Below, piece by piece: positions 62,080 to 64,000 of a DNA stretch of 64,000 nucleotides. The position numbers and the translations under genes were made by a program. The notes beneath the pieces were generated by a model. It did not search any database. It saw nothing but the letters and a program-made list of their open reading frames with translations, and was not told the DNA's origin. Origin of the DNA: Flavobacterium ardleyense (GTDB lineage Bacteria > Bacteroidota > Bacteroidia > Flavobacteriales > Flavobacteriaceae); contig NZ_CP137891.1 of NCBI RefSeq assembly GCF_033547075.1, positions 992,001 to 1,056,000 on the forward strand. Direction: 5' to 3'. The first letter of the stretch is position 1, and every line of letters begins with the position of its first letter.

Positions 62080-62625
62080 GATTTAAAAAGGAAATTTAAT
62101 CCCATTATTCCGACTTTAACAAGGTGATTATTTAAAGTTTTGAAACTTATTTATTTTCGAAATTACTGCCGAACAAAATTGATTTTTACATAAAAACCAT
62201 CGCAAGGATACTTGTGAGATTTCCATTTTTGATGATTAGGATAATTTTCACCTTTAGTTTTTTTTGGGCGGCTTGTGGCTGTTTCATTCTTCACAGCCAC
62301 AACCGGGCTGTGCACTGTATCTTTGCTGCCAAGAACTATTTTGCAAATATTTCATATATAATATGGCAGCAAAGGATGCCGTTTCCATCCCTGCCGCGAT
62401 CGTAAAGAAGAAATTTCTACCTTTTAAGAATTCATAAAAACATTAATCAAACACAAAATAACAATTGTATAAAACGTCGTTCCTATACCATCGTAGCAGC
62501 TATATTTTTCTCAAAGGAAATCCGCATTAGAATAATTGACAATACTACGAGCAATTGTACTAAAATACCGCAGCAAAACCGCCTATCATTACTAACTTCG
62601 TGCTAAAATCGATTAACTTACCAAT
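62080..62625. other. gene-free strip upstream of the SRPBCC pseudogene
   Basis: About 545 bases. It holds the type-B palindromic element at 62263-62398; the remaining sequence is AT-rich without recognisable features. Confidence 0.45.
62263..62398 (+). repeat. dispersed palindromic element, type B copy 3 (best preserved)
   Basis: Two hairpins: TTGTGGCTGT (62273-62282) / ACAGCCACAA (62293-62302), and CTTTGCTGCC (62321-62330) / GGCAGCAAAG (62365-62374), both perfect 10-bp stems. Between them is CCGGGCTGTGCACTGTAT; the end is GATGCCGTTTCCATCCCTGCCGCG. Confidence 0.85.
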
Positions 62626-63102
62626 ATGCCCCTAATCCAACTTACCACCAAAATTTGCGCGCCAATATCAACTGTTTTCGACTTATCACGAAGCATTGAT
62701 TTGCATAAAATTTCGACCCAACATACAAATGAGGAGGCAATCGCTGGACGCACTTCTGGATTAATCAATTTTGGCGAAAGCGTCACTTGGCGAGCAAAAC
62801 ACTTTGGAATATATTAAACTCTTACATCCAAAATTACCGTCTTCGAAAATCCAAATTTCTTTGTAGACGAAATGCAAAGTGGAATTTTTAAATCTTTCAA
62901 ACATCAACACCTATTTTCTGAAGAGCAAAATGAAACAGTGATGACTGACATTTTTGAGTATCAATCTCCATTCGGAATTTTAGGAAAACTTGCCGACAAA
63001 CTATTCCTCAAAATGTATATGACACAACTCCTAGAAAAGAGAAATCAAACAATTAAAGTTTTTGCGGAATCAAATCGTTGGGAAGAAGTACTTTCAAAGT
63101 AA
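62626..63102 (+). pseudogene. SRPBCC family protein, interrupted by one in-frame stop
   Basis: A 158-codon frame beginning MPLIQLTTKICAPISTVFDL, typical of SRPBCC (START/Bet v1-like) ligand-binding or cell-division-inhibitor-like proteins of flavobacteria. It is broken by a single TAA at 62815-62817. The residues around it, WRAKHFGIY stop TLTSKIT, match a conserved stretch where homologues have Gln, so CAA to TAA is the simplest cause. The same frame continues undisturbed for 95 codons (FENPNFFVDEMQSG ... FAESNRWEEVLSK). An ATG at 62872 could allow reinitiation of a fragment. Sequencing error is an alternative. Confidence 0.75.
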
Positions 63103-63149
63103 ATGGAAAGATGTTTTGCATTATATTTAGATCTGCAAAATTCTACCTT

Positions 63150-64000
63150 ATGAAGATATTTTTATTTTTATCATTCTTGTTGTTGACGATGCCAATTAGT
63201 GCCCAAGAATCCTATTCTAAACTTACTGCCCAAGCAAGTAATATCGTAAAATCGCAAGATTCTTTAAATTACGGCCAAGCATCAAAACAGTTTCAAGAAG
63301 CTTTTGCAAAATATCCAGACAGCATCAAAGACACGGATTTTTATTACGCTTCAATTTTGTATTCGGAGTTGAAAGAACTGGACAAAGCTTTTAGATATCT
63401 CACTCCATTAGTAGCAAAGGAAACGGATGATGAGGGATTTCCGGGCTGGACTTTCGTATTGGACAGCTATGCTCAAGATGATTACAAAAATCTGCTAACT
63501 GACCCAAGATGGACCGAGCTGACAAAATCTGCCAGTATAGCTAAAAATCAATTTTTCGAAAAACTTGATGCTCAGCAAACGGAATTTTTTGATACTAAGG
63601 CAGAATTTAAAATGCATGGATCTGCGGAGGAACTGTATCAGCACTTAAAAAACTTCAACCCTTATAAGCAAAAACATCAGCAGAATTATTCGATTTCCTT
63701 TAAAGTAAATGATACTTTAATTACTTCTTATTTGGTACATCTACCAGCAAACTACAATCCCAAGAAGAAATATTCGGCATTAATTTTTCTGCATGGAGCA
63801 GTGCGTTTTACAAATTTTGCCGAATATCAGATTGCACAGCAAGTTTTAGGTTACGGAAATAAATTTTTGACCAAACATGGCGATTTGAATGATCAAATTC
63901 TGATTTTTCCAAGCGCGGACAAAAAATTTAATTGGATGACCGCGGATGCAGGATTTTATATTGTTCCTGAAATTGTCAAGCAACTAAAGTCAGCACTAAA
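63150..64000 (+). CDS. secreted alpha/beta-hydrolase (esterase), 5' part only
   Basis: The frame opens with a signal peptide (MKIFLFLSFLLLTMPISAQ) and runs off the window end with no stop codon. Residues of about 20-130 resemble a TPR-like helical region (YGQASKQFQEAFAKYP, LYSELKELDKAFRYL). From about residue 185 an esterase domain begins: YLVHLPANYNPKKKYSALIF, then LHGAV at the oxyanion-hole position. The nucleophile elbow would lie beyond the window. It starts 48 bp after the SRPBCC pseudogene. Family-level call only. Confidence 0.78.
   Translation, partial: MKIFLFLSFLLLTMPISAQESYSKLTAQASNIVKSQDSLNYGQASKQFQEAFAKYPDSIKDTDFYYASILYSELKELDKAFRYLTPLVAKETDDEGFPGWTFVLDSYAQDDYKNLLTDPRWTELTKSASIAKNQFFEKLDAQQTEFFDTKAEFKMHGSAEELYQHLKNFNPYKQKHQQNYSISFKVNDTLITSYLVHLPANYNPKKKYSALIFLHGAVRFTNFAEYQIAQQVLGYGNKFLTKHGDLNDQILIFPSADKKFNWMTADAGFYIVPEIVKQLKSAL

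Overview
The window is a chromosomal segment of a low-GC member of the Bacteroidota, almost certainly a Flavobacteriaceae close to Flavobacterium. The evidence is three proteins with C-terminal type IX secretion (T9SS) sorting domains, a CarboxypepD-like TonB-dependent receptor, DUF4270, DUF5686 and DUF4494 proteins, an atpD-atpC pair separated from the other ATP synthase genes, and many TAnnTTTG -7 promoter boxes of the Bacteroidota type. Most of it is housekeeping chromosome; there is no complete insertion sequence, prophage or CRISPR array.

Layout: 0-9 kb holds a DUF4270 lipoprotein, glmS, a META lipoprotein, and a TonB receptor with an SGNH lipoprotein. 9.5-14 kb holds atpDC, a repeat-rich decayed strip with a HipB-like regulator and an 18-codon hipA stub, and a MscS channel. 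13.93-16.75 kb is a tandem array of about 31-33 units of roughly 85 bp. 16.9-31.7 kb is a dispersed biotin locus (bioF, bioD, bioA, a beta-ketoacyl synthase and, further on, bioB). It is interrupted by a TraB/GumN protein, an ECF sigma factor with a membrane partner, recX and a 1885-residue T9SS surface protein. 32-42 kb holds ribF, two divergent T9SS metzincin proteases, pth, rplY, prs and tRNA-Leu. 42.3-44.2 kb is a small accessory cassette (RhuM family and a membrane protein) flanked by short AGCT-rich repeats. 44.2-60.2 kb holds asnS, an RND-type exporter, an orphan antitoxin-like gene, a RraB-like gene, an SMR transporter, a DUF5686 protein, pyrH-frr, a GT9 glycosyltransferase, an XRE-membrane protein, a small OM barrel, tatD and an acyltransferase-asparaginase pair. 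60.2-64 kb holds tRNA-Ser with three 125-bp tandem repeats, DUF4494, an SRPBCC gene broken by one stop codon, and the start of an alpha/beta hydrolase.

Functional groups: bioF, bioD, bioA and bioB give the four late steps of biotin synthesis. The two metzincins and the giant protein are T9SS cargo. prs, rplY and pth form a translation and nucleotide neighbourhood, as do pyrH and frr. The ECF sigma gene may control itself and the small membrane protein/TraB genes, because a shared TGTAACGTT motif lies upstream of both.

The most unusual content is non-coding. It comprises the 85-bp satellite, a dispersed family of intergenic palindromic elements (about ten copies) whose constant blocks surround hairpin stems of different sequence, and the tRNA-Ser-linked triple repeat closed by a copy of the tRNA 3' end. 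No convincing new protein-based system was found; the repeat families are the best candidates for something under-described.
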